A stretch of 64,000 nt of DNA, taken from NCBI RefSeq assembly GCF_021026375.1, contig NZ_JAJNDB010000001.1, positions 310,001 to 374,000 of the forward strand, in the 5' to 3' direction. Made by a program: the position numbers and the translations under genes. The DNA comes from Actinomycetospora endophytica. Its GTDB lineage: Bacteria; Actinomycetota; Actinomycetes; Mycobacteriales; Pseudonocardiaceae. A model generated the notes under the pieces. That model did not search any database and was not told where the DNA came from. It saw only the letters and a program-made list of their open reading frames with translations. This document shows positions 53,240-61,934 of this stretch, piece by piece; within the stretch, counting starts at the first letter, position 1; every line of letters starts with the position of its first letter.

Positions 53240-53243
53240 GAGC

Positions 53244-54164
53244 GTGGTCGACACCATCGATGCGGTCGGGCGCGACCGGGAGACCGAACTGCTCCTGGCC
53301 GCGCTCGACGGCGGCACCCACATCGTCCTGGAGGGCCCGCCCGGCACCGGCAAGAGCACCCTGCTCCGCGCCGTCGCCCACTCCCGCTCGGTGGGCTTCC
53401 ACTTCGTCGAGGGCAACGCCGAGCTCACCCCGGCGCGCCTGGTCGGGCACTTCGACCCCGCGCGGGTGCTCGCCGACGGCTACGTCGAGGAGATCTTCGT
53501 CGACGGCCCGCTGGTGTCGGCGCTGCGCGAGGGCGGGCTGCTGTACATCGAGGAGCTCAACCGCGTCCCCGAGGAGACGCTCAACGTCCTCATCACGGTG
53601 ATGAGCGAGGGCGAGCTGCACGTCCCGCGCCTGGGGCGGGTCCCGGCGGAGCCCGGGTTCCGGATGGTCGCGGCGATGAACCCGTACGACGCCGTCGGCA
53701 CCGCGCGGATCTCCGCGGCGCTGCACGACCGCACCTGCCGGATCGCCATGGGCTACCAGAGCGCGGCCGACGAGGAGACCATCGTCGAGCGGCGGGCCCC
53801 GGTGACCCCCGACGGCTGGCGGGGCCGGGCCGTCGAGCTCGTCCGGCGCACGCGGGAGCACGACGACGTCCGGACCGGCTCGTCGGTGCGCGGCGCGATC
53901 GACCTCGCCCGGATCGCGGTGTCGCTCGGCGCGGCGCGCGATCGGCCGGTGGACGACTGGCACGTCGGGCTGGATGCGGCGACGGTCTCGCTGTCGGGTC
54001 GTATCAAGGTGATCGAGTCGAGCCGGCGCACTCCGGAGCAGGTGGTGCGCGAGCTCTACGAGGCGGTGTTCGGGCCAGAGCCCTCCTCCGACGACGACGG
54101 GTCCGGGGACGGTGATGCGTCGGGGGGAGCCAGAGCCCGCCCGGCGCGGGCGGCGCAGGGGTAG
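53244..54164 (+). CDS. MoxR-type AAA+ ATPase
   Basis: A 306-residue AAA+ ATPase with Walker A EGPPGTGKST (about residues 30-39), Walker B LLYIEELNRVPEE, sensor 1 AAMNPYDAVG and a C-terminal lid with an Arg finger region. MoxR proteins act with VWA proteins in metal insertion or maturation of protein complexes. It starts with GTG 4 bp after the alcohol dehydrogenase stop, so it is co-transcribed and could assist that enzyme's cofactor assembly (inference). The last 25 residues are low-complexity Asp/Gly then Arg/Ala. Confidence 0.87.
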   Translation: MVDTIDAVGRDRETELLLAALDGGTHIVLEGPPGTGKSTLLRAVAHSRSVGFHFVEGNAELTPARLVGHFDPARVLADGYVEEIFVDGPLVSALREGGLLYIEELNRVPEETLNVLITVMSEGELHVPRLGRVPAEPGFRMVAAMNPYDAVGTARISAALHDRTCRIAMGYQSAADEETIVERRAPVTPDGWRGRAVELVRRTREHDDVRTGSSVRGAIDLARIAVSLGAARDRPVDDWHVGLDAATVSLSGRIKVIESSRRTPEQVVRELYEAVFGPEPSSDDDGSGDGDASGGARARPARAAQG

Positions 54165-54289
54165 ACCGGCGGTCGCGGCAGAAAGCACCCCCGACGACGT
54201 CGCGCTCGGATCTGTCGCGTCGGCACTCCGACTTCGAGGACGTCTCCCCCGCCGTCGGGCAGCTCGACGTCGAGGCGTTCGACGACGCC

Positions 54290-55066
54290 ATGTCGGCCGA
54301 CCCCGGACAGGCGCTCGAGATGCTCGTCGACATCACCCGCGCGACCGACGAGACGCTGCGCGAGAAGGCGCGACGGCTCGCCGGGACGATCCTGCTGGAG
54401 CGCTCCCGGGTCGGGGCCGCCCAGGCACGCGGGACGTCGCGGCTGCGGCTGCGACCCGCCGACCGCGGCGGGGATCTCGACGTCGACGCGTCGATGGAGG
54501 CGCTCGTCGAGGCTCACGGCGCCGGGCTCGTCCCGCACCTGGAGGACCTGCAGGCCGTGGACTGGGCCCAGCCGGGGATCGCGCTGTGCCTGCTCGTGGA
54601 CACGTCGGGCTCGATGACCGGCGGCCGGCTCGCGGCGGCGGCGCTGACCGCGGCGGCGTGCTCGTGGCGCGCGCCGGAGGAGTTCTCGGTGGTGTCGTTC
54701 GAGCGCACGGCGACGGTGCGGCGCGGGCTGCACCAGCCGCAGCCGCCGGAGCTGCTGGTCGATCAGCTGCTCGGGCTGCGGGGGCACGGCGTGACGGGGC
54801 TGTCGGCGGCGATGCGCGCGGCGGCGGACCAGCTGGTGGCGGCGCGGTCGTCACGACGGATCACGGTGCTGCTCTCCGACTGCCGCGCCACGGACGACCA
54901 GGACCCGGTGGGGCCCGCGTCGGTGCTCGACGAGCTGCTCATCCTCGCCCCGGCCGACGATGCCGACGACGCGTACGCACTGGCGGCCGCGACAGGTGCG
55001 CGGGTCGAGACGATGGCCTCCGCGGCCGATGCACCGTCAGCGCTGGGTCGGCTGCTGGACCCGTAG
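54290..55066 (+). CDS. VWA domain protein, 5' end uncertain
   Basis: A 258-residue protein with a von Willebrand A domain whose metal site (MIDAS) is seen in VDTSGSMTGG, a conserved Thr in GHGVTGLSAAMRAA and Asp in LLSDCRATDDQD. Coding character in this frame extends back to about 54190 (DLSRRHSDFEDVSPAVGQLD) without a start codon. A neighbouring frame starts with GTG-ATG at 54112, overlapping moxR, and a single extra C in the CCCCC run near 54190 would join the two, giving a longer protein. I give the ATG at 54290 as the minimal gene. It pairs with MoxR. The TAG stop is the first triplet of repeat C. Confidence 0.75.
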   Translation: MSADPGQALEMLVDITRATDETLREKARRLAGTILLERSRVGAAQARGTSRLRLRPADRGGDLDVDASMEALVEAHGAGLVPHLEDLQAVDWAQPGIALCLLVDTSGSMTGGRLAAAALTAAACSWRAPEEFSVVSFERTATVRRGLHQPQPPELLVDQLLGLRGHGVTGLSAAMRAAADQLVAARSSRRITVLLSDCRATDDQDPVGPASVLDELLILAPADDADDAYALAAATGARVETMASAADAPSALGRLLDP

Positions 55067-55140
55067 GTGCGCTGGCGCGCTTGTGAGCACAAATTGAGGC
55101 TCTGGCGTCAATTACTGCTCACGAGCGCGAAGCGCACCTA
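55064..55140. repeat. Hairpin repeat element, copy C
   Basis: A 77-bp element with outer TAGGTGCGCT / AGCGCACCTA and inner arms around GTGAGCAC...GCTCACGAG with a few mismatches; the loop is about GGCTCTGGCG. It fills the whole gap between two convergent genes and its two TAG ends are the stop codons of both (VWA gene on the plus strand, carrier protein on the minus strand). Confidence 0.87.
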
Positions 55141-55398
55141 CGCGGCCTGGGCCCCCACCGAGGCGAGGAAGTCGGCCATCGCGTCGACCGAGCGGAAGTG
55201 GTCGACGTCGAAGTCGTCGAGCGGGAGCTGCACGCCGAAGGTCTCCTCGAGCGCGACGATCAGCGTCACCAGCGCCAGCGAGTCGATGAGACCGGCCTCG
55301 AGCAGGTCGGTGGACGTGGTGGGCACGTCGATCCCGGCGCGCTCGCTGACCACGTCCGCGACCTGCGCGGACAGCCCGTGGCCGGTGTCGGTCTCCAT
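55138..55398 (-). CDS. Acyl/peptidyl carrier protein
   Basis: An 86-residue four-helix carrier protein. The phosphopantetheine attachment Ser sits in LLEAGLIDSLALVTL (about residue 39), and acidic helix 2/3 residues follow (ALEETFGVQLPLDDFD). It holds an activated acyl or aminoacyl group as a thioester. It is adjacent to a stand-alone adenylation enzyme (start and stop overlap by 1 bp), which should load it. The TAG stop comes from repeat C. Confidence 0.92.
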   Translation of the reverse strand: METDTGHGLSAQVADVVSERAGIDVPTTSTDLLEAGLIDSLALVTLIVALEETFGVQLPLDDFDVDHFRSVDAMADFLASVGAQAA

Positions 55399-56972
55399 CA
55401 CGTGCCTTCCTTCGGTGCGGGCCGGAACCGCTCGCGCAGGGCCGGCCGGTCGATCTTGCCGTTGACGTTCTTGGGGAGGCCGTCGAGGGCTTCCCACCTC
55501 GCGGGGAGCATGTACCGCGGGATCAGTGCGGTGACCTGCTTGCGCAGCTCGGCGACCGGGAGCTCGGTGCCCTCGACGACGGAGTAGGCGCAGCAGATCG
55601 TGGTGCCCTCGAAGCCGCCGGTGTCCACGCCGACGACGGCGCACTCGCGCACGCCGGGCACCGTGTTCACCGCGGACTCGACCTCACCGAGCTCGATGCG
55701 GTAGCCGCGGCTCTTGATCTGGGAGTCGGTGCGGCCGAGGAAGTGCACGACGCCGTCGTCGTCCGCGCGGGCGAGGTCCCCGGTCTTGTAGATGCGCTCG
55801 CCGTCCGGTCCGGCGACGAACGCGGCGTCGGTCTTCTCCTGGTCGCGCCAGTAGCCAGGGGAGAGCCCGACGCCCCCGATGTACAGCTCGCCGATCCCGC
55901 CCACCGGGGCCGGAACGCCGTCGTCGAGGACCAGCAACGACTCGCCGTCGCACGGCACCCCGATCGGGACCGGGACCGACTCGTCGGCGGGCACCGCGGG
56001 CACGTCGTAGTACGACGAGGCGATGGTCGCCTCGGTCGGCCCGTAGAGGTTGGTGAACCGCGCGTGCGGCAGGCGGCGCATCCAGTGCGCGAGCACCGGG
56101 GTCGGCAGCACCTCGCCGCACCACAGCAGCCGCTCCAGCGCCGGGAAGTCGTTCTCGGCGACGGCGTCGAACCGCGCGAGGTAGGTCAGCACCGAGGGCA
56201 CCGAGAACCACTGCGTGAGCTCGTGGTCGCGGATGAAGGCCGCGGTTCGCCGGGCGTCGAGACCCAGCGACGCGGGCACCAGGTGCAGCTGCGCGCCCGC
56301 GGCGAGGGTCGCGTAGATGTCGAACGTCGACAGGTCGAAGTGCAGCGGCGGGTGCCCGGAGACACGGTCGGACGCCTTGGTCCCGAAGTGCCGGATCGCC
56401 CAGTCCACGAACGCGAGCACGTTCTCGTGGGTGATCATCACGCCCTTGGGCACCCCGGTGGACCCCGAGGTGAAGAGCAGGTGCGCGAGGTCCGGGCTCG
56501 ACGTCGCCGGCGCCTCGGCCGGCAGCGAGGCCAGGTCGGCCCGGGCGAACGCGGAGGCGAACCGCTCGCCGGACAGCGGCTCGCCCAGCGCGCCGACGGT
56601 GAGGTCGAGTCCCTCCCCGGCCAGGCCGTCGACGAGCCCGGTGGCGGTGTCGTCGGCGAGCAGCACCGTCGGCTCCGCGGCCCGGACGATGCGGGCGGCG
56701 CGGGCCGCGGGGCTCGCGCTGTCGACCGGGACGTAGGCGCCGCCGGCGCGCAGGACGCCGAGCAGCGCGGCGATCGTCGCGGGGGTCTTCGCGGCGAGCA
56801 CGCCGACCCGGTCGCCCGGCTTCACGCCGCGGTCGACGAGGGCGTGGGCGAGCCGGTTGCTCGCCGCCTCCAGCTCGCCGTAGGTCATCGTCTCGTCGCC
56901 TCCGACGAGCGCCGTCGCCTCGGGGTCACGCTCGACGGACTGCGTGACGAGGTCCTGCAGCCGCTCGGTCAC
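55398..56972 (-). CDS. Stand-alone amino acid adenylation enzyme (NRPS A-domain type)
   Basis: A 524-residue adenylation protein. Core motifs in order: A2-like LLGVLRAGGAYVPVD, A3 LLFTSGSTGVPKGV, A4 FDLSTFDIYA (with the Asp that normally binds the substrate amino group), A5 NLYGPTEATI, A7 YKTGDLARADDDG, A8 GRTDSQIKSRGYRIELGEVE, A10 NVNGKIDR. There is no attached carrier domain, so it probably loads the separate carrier protein encoded next. GTG 56972 overlaps the LLM stop (GTGA). The presence of the A4 Asp favours an alpha-amino acid; I do not predict which. Confidence 0.92.
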   Translation of the reverse strand: MTERLQDLVTQSVERDPEATALVGGDETMTYGELEAASNRLAHALVDRGVKPGDRVGVLAAKTPATIAALLGVLRAGGAYVPVDSASPAARAARIVRAAEPTVLLADDTATGLVDGLAGEGLDLTVGALGEPLSGERFASAFARADLASLPAEAPATSSPDLAHLLFTSGSTGVPKGVMITHENVLAFVDWAIRHFGTKASDRVSGHPPLHFDLSTFDIYATLAAGAQLHLVPASLGLDARRTAAFIRDHELTQWFSVPSVLTYLARFDAVAENDFPALERLLWCGEVLPTPVLAHWMRRLPHARFTNLYGPTEATIASSYYDVPAVPADESVPVPIGVPCDGESLLVLDDGVPAPVGGIGELYIGGVGLSPGYWRDQEKTDAAFVAGPDGERIYKTGDLARADDDGVVHFLGRTDSQIKSRGYRIELGEVESAVNTVPGVRECAVVGVDTGGFEGTTICCAYSVVEGTELPVAELRKQVTALIPRYMLPARWEALDGLPKNVNGKIDRPALRERFRPAPKEGT

Positions 56973-57970
56973 GCGGCGACCCCGGCCCGGCGGAAGACCT
57001 CGCCGATGTGCTCGAGCTCCTCGAGCGAGGGCGGGATGTCGAGCACGAACACCCGGGTGCCCTGGGCGAGGTAGTGCGTGATCGCCGCGGCGACGCGGTC
57101 GTACGAGCCGACCAGGTACGGGCAGAACGTCTGGTAGTTCTGGAACGGTCCGAGCCAGAACGGGTCGGGCTCGCCGTCGTCGGTGACCTCCTGCGTCTGC
57201 GCCGCCGCCGAGAGCTGCTGGTGCCACTGCGAGTCCGACGCCTTCATCGCCATCGAGTGCGCGATCTGGCCCTTGCGGTCGGTCGGGAAGCGCTCCTCGG
57301 CGACCTTCCAGGCCTCCGCGGTGTCCTCGCGCGCCACGACGCCGACCCGCACCCCGCCACCGGTCGGCGCGTCGGCGGTCTCCGCGCCGAGCGGCTCCGG
57401 GTAGCGGATCGGGACGGCGCCGATGTCGGCCGCGGCGGCGCGCCCGGCCGGCGACGAGCCCGAGATCAGCACCTCGGGCATGAGGTCGGCGGGCAGCGTC
57501 GGGGCCAGCTTGAGGTTGTGCACCTGGTGCCAGCGGCCCTCACGGGTGACCGTCTCACCGCGCAGCAGCCCCATGAGGATCTGGCTGTACTCGGTGGTGC
57601 GGGCGTAGCGGTCGTCGTGCTCGGTGGGGTCGCCGAGCGCGAGCAGGTCGTTGCGGAAGCCGCCGGCGAGCATGTTCAGGTGCACCGAGCGACCGTGCAG
57701 GTAGGCCAGCGAGGACACCATCGACGCCGCGGTGAACGGGTGCATGTACACCGGCTGCACGGCGACGAGCGGGGCGAGCCGCTCGGTCGCGGTGATCACC
57801 TGCTGCGACACCAGCCACGGGTCGGCGATGCCGTTGTCGGTGTAGACCAGCATCCCGGTGCACCCGGCCGCCTCGCTCCACCGTGCGGTGTCGGCCACCG
57901 CCCGGGCGTACTCGCCGGCCGGGACGTCCTTGGACTGCGGGCAGGTCGAGTAGATCTGGACTGCCGTCAC
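56969..57970 (-). CDS. LLM class flavin-dependent oxidoreductase
   Basis: A 333-residue luciferase-like protein related to alkanesulfonate-monooxygenase/F420-type oxidoreductases: GCTGMLVYTDNGIADPWLVS, LAPLVAVQPVYMHPF, SVHLNMLAGGFRND and the ISGSSPAGRAAAADIGAVPI stretch. Such enzymes in biosynthetic loci can hydroxylate nitrogen or carbon of a carrier-bound substrate. GTG 57970 overlaps the carbamoyltransferase stop and its own stop overlaps the adenylation start, so it is firmly within the operon. The C-terminal FVLDIPPSLEELEHIGEVFR is intact. Confidence 0.88.
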   Translation of the reverse strand: MTAVQIYSTCPQSKDVPAGEYARAVADTARWSEAAGCTGMLVYTDNGIADPWLVSQQVITATERLAPLVAVQPVYMHPFTAASMVSSLAYLHGRSVHLNMLAGGFRNDLLALGDPTEHDDRYARTTEYSQILMGLLRGETVTREGRWHQVHNLKLAPTLPADLMPEVLISGSSPAGRAAAADIGAVPIRYPEPLGAETADAPTGGGVRVGVVAREDTAEAWKVAEERFPTDRKGQIAHSMAMKASDSQWHQQLSAAAQTQEVTDDGEPDPFWLGPFQNYQTFCPYLVGSYDRVAAAITHYLAQGTRVFVLDIPPSLEELEHIGEVFRRAGVAA

Positions 57971-59784
57971 GAGGTAGAGCCCTCCGACCGGGTCGAGCTC
58001 TGCTGCGCTGCGTCTCCCTCCACCACGAACCCTTCGATGTAGAGACGGTCCAGCGCGATCCGCGAGAACGTGTCGACCGCGGTGGCCGGATCCATGATCA
58101 GCGGCTGGCCCTTGACGTTGAACGAGGTGTTGACGACGCAGCCCGTGCCGGTCCGCTCGCGGACCTGGTCGAGCAGCGTCGCGAACGTCGCGTTCAGCTC
58201 CGGGGTGACGGTCTGGATCCGCGCCGAGTCGTCCTCGTGGACGATCCCGGACAGCATCGCCTTCGCCTCGGGGCGCACCGCCGCCGTGCAGAGCATGTAC
58301 TGGTCCGCGTCGAAGCCGCGGGTGACGAACAGCCGGTCGCGGTCGTCGACGTGCACCGCGGGGGCGAACGGCCGGAACGCCTCGCGGAACTTCACCGCCG
58401 AGTTGATGCGGTCCTTGATGTGGTCGCCGTCGGGGCGGGCGAGGATCGAGCGGTTCCCGAGCGCCCGCGGCCCGAACTCCATCCGGCCGTGGAACACCGC
58501 GATGATCCGGTCGGCGGCGATGTCCTCCGCCGCGGCGGCCAGGTACTCCTCGCCCGTGCCGACCTCGCGCCAGCGCAGGCCGGGGCGCGCCTCGAGGACC
58601 GCCCGGATCTCCTCGCGGGAGTACCGCGGCCCGAGGTAGGGGTCGAACGGCCCGGACACCGTGAACGACTGGCCGTCCTCGGCGGCCGCCGCCCAGGCCG
58701 CGCCGGGCGCCGTCCCGTCGTCACCGGAGGCCGGCTGCACGAACATCCGCTCGACGCCGGGCAGGTCGGCGATCGACTGGTTGGACTTGCAGTTGAGGAA
58801 CGTGCCGCCTGCCAGGCACAACGAGGTCTCGCCGGTCTTCTCCAGCCAGTGCCCGACCAGCGCGACCAGCAGCTCGGTCAGGCACTCCTGCATGGCGGCC
58901 GCGAAGTCGGCCTCGTCGCGCTGGATCGACCCGTCGGGGGGCTTCGGGGTGAAGGTCTGCTCCTCGAGCAGCGCCCGCGCGTTCGGGTAGCCGTCCTCGG
59001 CGTCGGCGAGCGCGCCGGTCGGCCAGTCGATCACGACCGAGCCACGGTCGGCGTCGAACCGGGTCAGCTTGCGGAAGACCTCGCGGAAGCGCTCCGGGTC
59101 GCCGTAGGGCGCGAGGCCCATGACCTTGTACTCGTCGTTGTTGAACTGGAACCCGAGGAATCGCGTCCCGATCGAGTAGAGGATCCCCAACGACGCCGCG
59201 ATGGGCTGCGAGTGCAGTTTCTCCAGCTCCGAGCGCGGCTCTCCCCCGTCGCTCCGCTCGCCCTGGACGAACCGGTAGATCGACAACGAGTCGACCTCAC
59301 CCATCCCGTCGGAGACGACGGCGAGCCCGCGGGAGAACCCGCTGGGCACGACCGCCGAGAGCGCGTGCGCCCGGTGGTGCTCGACCGGCCGCAGCCGCTC
59401 GGCGAGCACCGGCCAGCCGGCCTCGGTCAGCCCGTCGCGGACGGTCTGCGAGGTCAGGACCTCGTCGAAGTACTCCCGGGAGAGCACGAACGCCCGTTTG
59501 TGACGGTCGTAGTCGAATCCGTGGGCGACGACGTCGACGTCCTCGGGCCGCACACCCGCCTCGTCGAGGCAGTAGCGGATCGCATTCCGCGGGAGCGCGC
59601 CGGTGCCCTTGTCACCGTCGAACCGCTCCTCGGAGGCGGCCGCGACCAGGGTTCCGTCGACCAGGATCGCCGCCGCGCTGTCCAGACCCTGACAGATCCG
59701 CGCGTCCAGCGGATCGATGTCCGGCCGGGTCTCGTGAAGTCGCCGTTGTGAATTCGGGAGACCACTGAGTCCCAGAACGATCAT
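57967..59784 (-). CDS. Carbamoyltransferase (NodU/TobZ/CmcH family)
   Basis: A 605-residue O- or N-carbamoyltransferase. The N-terminal Kae1-like domain has AAASEERFDGDKG, the metal-binding HHRAHALSAV motif, SDGMGEVDSLSIY, FQFNNDEYKVMGLAPYG and LAGGTFLNCKSNQ. The C-terminal YrdC-like domain with FHGRMEFGPRALGNRSILA transfers carbamoyl from carbamoyl-adenylate. These enzymes decorate sugars or amino acids in antibiotics and Nod factors. ATG 59784 follows GAAGGGG. The N-terminus is slightly extended (residues 8-28) relative to relatives. It is the first gene of the overlapping four-gene set. Confidence 0.93.
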   Translation of the reverse strand: MIVLGLSGLPNSQRRLHETRPDIDPLDARICQGLDSAAAILVDGTLVAAASEERFDGDKGTGALPRNAIRYCLDEAGVRPEDVDVVAHGFDYDRHKRAFVLSREYFDEVLTSQTVRDGLTEAGWPVLAERLRPVEHHRAHALSAVVPSGFSRGLAVVSDGMGEVDSLSIYRFVQGERSDGGEPRSELEKLHSQPIAASLGILYSIGTRFLGFQFNNDEYKVMGLAPYGDPERFREVFRKLTRFDADRGSVVIDWPTGALADAEDGYPNARALLEEQTFTPKPPDGSIQRDEADFAAAMQECLTELLVALVGHWLEKTGETSLCLAGGTFLNCKSNQSIADLPGVERMFVQPASGDDGTAPGAAWAAAAEDGQSFTVSGPFDPYLGPRYSREEIRAVLEARPGLRWREVGTGEEYLAAAAEDIAADRIIAVFHGRMEFGPRALGNRSILARPDGDHIKDRINSAVKFREAFRPFAPAVHVDDRDRLFVTRGFDADQYMLCTAAVRPEAKAMLSGIVHEDDSARIQTVTPELNATFATLLDQVRERTGTGCVVNTSFNVKGQPLIMDPATAVDTFSRIALDRLYIEGFVVEGDAAQQSSTRSEGSTS

Positions 59785-59906
59785 CGATTGCGCCCCTTCA
59801 GCCGAATGCCCGTCCCCCTCACTATGACGCGCGAACACGTCCGGGGTTCGCCCGGGGGTGACGAGCGGGATCGGACACCAGGGTATAAACCCCCGGCGGT
59901 CCGAAC

Positions 59907-61889
59907 TCAGATGGTGTCGGCCCGTTGGACGGCGCCGGGGAACGAATGACCTAGCACGTGAACGAACGCGCGCTGGTACGCGTCCACCATCGCGGCGTCG
60001 GTGTAGAGCGCGAGCGCCCGCTCCCGGCCCACCGCCCCGAGGCGTGCCAGGCCCTCGCGGTCGTCGAGCACCCCGCGCAGCGCCTCGGTCCAGGCCGGCA
60101 CGCTGACCGGGTCGACGACGACGCCCGCCCGGCCGTGGTCGAGCATCTCCGGCACCGAGCCGCTGGTCGAGGCCATCACCGGCATGCCGCGGGTCATCGC
60201 CTCGACCATGACCAGCGGGAACGCCTCGAAGCCGCTCGGCACGCAGAGCACGTCGGTCTCGGCGAACGCGTGGTCCGGGCCCGGCGAGACGCCGCGCCAG
60301 TGGACCTGTCCGCGCAGGTAGGCGGGGGTCTGGGCCTCCATCGCGACGCGGTCGGGACCGTCGCCGAAGATGTCGAGGGTCCACTCGTCCGGGCGGGCCA
60401 GCGCGTCGAGGGCCCGGATGAGCAGCGTGGTGTTCTTGTACTCCTTGAGCCGGGTGAGCATGCAGAAGCGCACCGGGCCCGTCTTCTCACGTGCGGGCAG
60501 CGGCTCGCCCGGGGTCAGCCCGTTCGGCGCGACCATCACGGTGTCGGTGAGCTGCTGGAAGCGGGTCAGGTCGGTGTGGTGCTGCCGGGAGAGCACGAGC
60601 AGGGCGTCGGCGGTGCGCAGCGCGCGGGCCTGCAGGTCGCCGTAGGTCGGACGCTCCATCTCGGCGGGGTCGTGCGCGGCCGGGATCCAGTAGCGCCGCT
60701 GCCCCGCAGCCCGACCGAGGGCCCGCCACGCCGTCGCGAACCCGATCTCGGTCTTCGTCGCGCCGCCGACGACGATCGCCTCCGGGGTGTCGGCGACGTC
60801 CACCACCGGCTGCCACCACGGCTGCATCAGCATGCGCACCCGCGGGTCGAGCTCGGAGATGTACTGGCCGAGGTGCTGCAGGCACACCATCGTCACCGGG
60901 TGGCCGCGCTCCACGAGCTGGTTCGCGAGCACCACCCGCTGGCGCTCCGCCCCGCCCGGCTTGAGGCCGTTGGTGACGACGACGACGGCGGGTCGCCCGC
61001 CGGCCCGGTCGGCGAGGGCGGTCAGGCGGGCCTGCCGCGGCGCGCGCTTCGAGCGCTGGACGCGCTCGAGCAGGGTCGAGCCGGCCGCGTACAGCGACCC
61101 GCGGCCCAGGTTGTGCTCCAGGCCCAGGGCGATCACCTGGGCGGCGCGCAGCAGGTCGTCGCCGCGCACCGAGGCGAGCGGGTCGTCGGACACGGTCCCG
61201 CCGCTGGCGTGGCGGACCTGGGGCTCGTCGTCGTCGACCAGCCGCAGCGACCAGCCGGCCTTGCGGGCCGCGGGCTGCCAGGTGGCGTCCTCGCCGTAGA
61301 CGAAGAACTCCTCGCTGAACGGCCCGAGCGCGTTCCACGCGTCGCGGGAGATGAACAGGCAGCAGCCGGTGAGGTATCCGTCGACCTCGTGCGGCGTCTC
61401 GGCGTAGAGGTTGCTCAGCGGGTTGCCGCGCAGGCGCTTGGCGTAGCCGGCCGAGTTGAGCAGGTTCCGCACGACGCCCTGCTCGCGGTGCGCGACGTCC
61501 CACGGCTCGTCACGGCCCTCGGGGTCGAGCACCGTCGGGGACACCGCCGCGACACCGGGCTCGGCGAGGGCCGCACGGGCGCGGGTCAGCGGCCCGAGCA
61601 GCTCGGCGTCCGGGTTGAGCTGCAGCGCGTCGCAGTCGGGGACCTGCGCCATGAGCTTGTTCATCGCGGCGATGTAGCCGAGGTTGAACTCGGAGAACGT
61701 CCACGTGACGTCGGGGCGGGTCTCGGCCAGCTCGCGGACCGCGGGCGAGCCGCTGGAGGCGTTGTCCCACACGTGCACCCGCGCGTCGGGCAGCCACTTC
61801 TCGACGCTCGCCAGCGCCCGGTCGAGGAGATCCGCCCGCCGGTACGAGACGATCAGGACCGCCAGCTCACGTGCCGCGCTCGTGCTCAC
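59907..61889 (-). CDS. Bifunctional glycosyltransferase (GT2 domain fused to GT4 domain)
   Basis: A 660-residue protein. Residues 1-260 form a GT2 domain: AVLIVSYRRADLLDRALASV, FNLGYIAAMNKLM, the metal-binding region LNPDAELLGPL and the acceptor region FVYGEDATWQPAARKAGW. Residues 315-650 form a GT4 (GT-B) domain: TNGLKPGGAERQRVVLANQL, VAPNGLTPG, MLTRLKEYKNTTLLIRALD, PSGFEAFPLVMVEAMTRGMP and the closing ALYTDAAMVDAYQRAF. GTG 61889 is the best start; 61928 is possible and would place it 6 bp after the acyltransferase stop. It is in the same direction as the carbamoyltransferase operon, 122 bp upstream. It may build a disaccharide for the locus. Confidence 0.9.
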   Translation of the reverse strand: MSTSAARELAVLIVSYRRADLLDRALASVEKWLPDARVHVWDNASSGSPAVRELAETRPDVTWTFSEFNLGYIAAMNKLMAQVPDCDALQLNPDAELLGPLTRARAALAEPGVAAVSPTVLDPEGRDEPWDVAHREQGVVRNLLNSAGYAKRLRGNPLSNLYAETPHEVDGYLTGCCLFISRDAWNALGPFSEEFFVYGEDATWQPAARKAGWSLRLVDDDEPQVRHASGGTVSDDPLASVRGDDLLRAAQVIALGLEHNLGRGSLYAAGSTLLERVQRSKRAPRQARLTALADRAGGRPAVVVVTNGLKPGGAERQRVVLANQLVERGHPVTMVCLQHLGQYISELDPRVRMLMQPWWQPVVDVADTPEAIVVGGATKTEIGFATAWRALGRAAGQRRYWIPAAHDPAEMERPTYGDLQARALRTADALLVLSRQHHTDLTRFQQLTDTVMVAPNGLTPGEPLPAREKTGPVRFCMLTRLKEYKNTTLLIRALDALARPDEWTLDIFGDGPDRVAMEAQTPAYLRGQVHWRGVSPGPDHAFAETDVLCVPSGFEAFPLVMVEAMTRGMPVMASTSGSVPEMLDHGRAGVVVDPVSVPAWTEALRGVLDDREGLARLGAVGRERALALYTDAAMVDAYQRAFVHVLGHSFPGAVQRADTI

Positions 61890-61934
61890 CGGACCGATCG
61901 TGGCACGAGCGCCGGGAGCCGCCGTCACCTGGTG

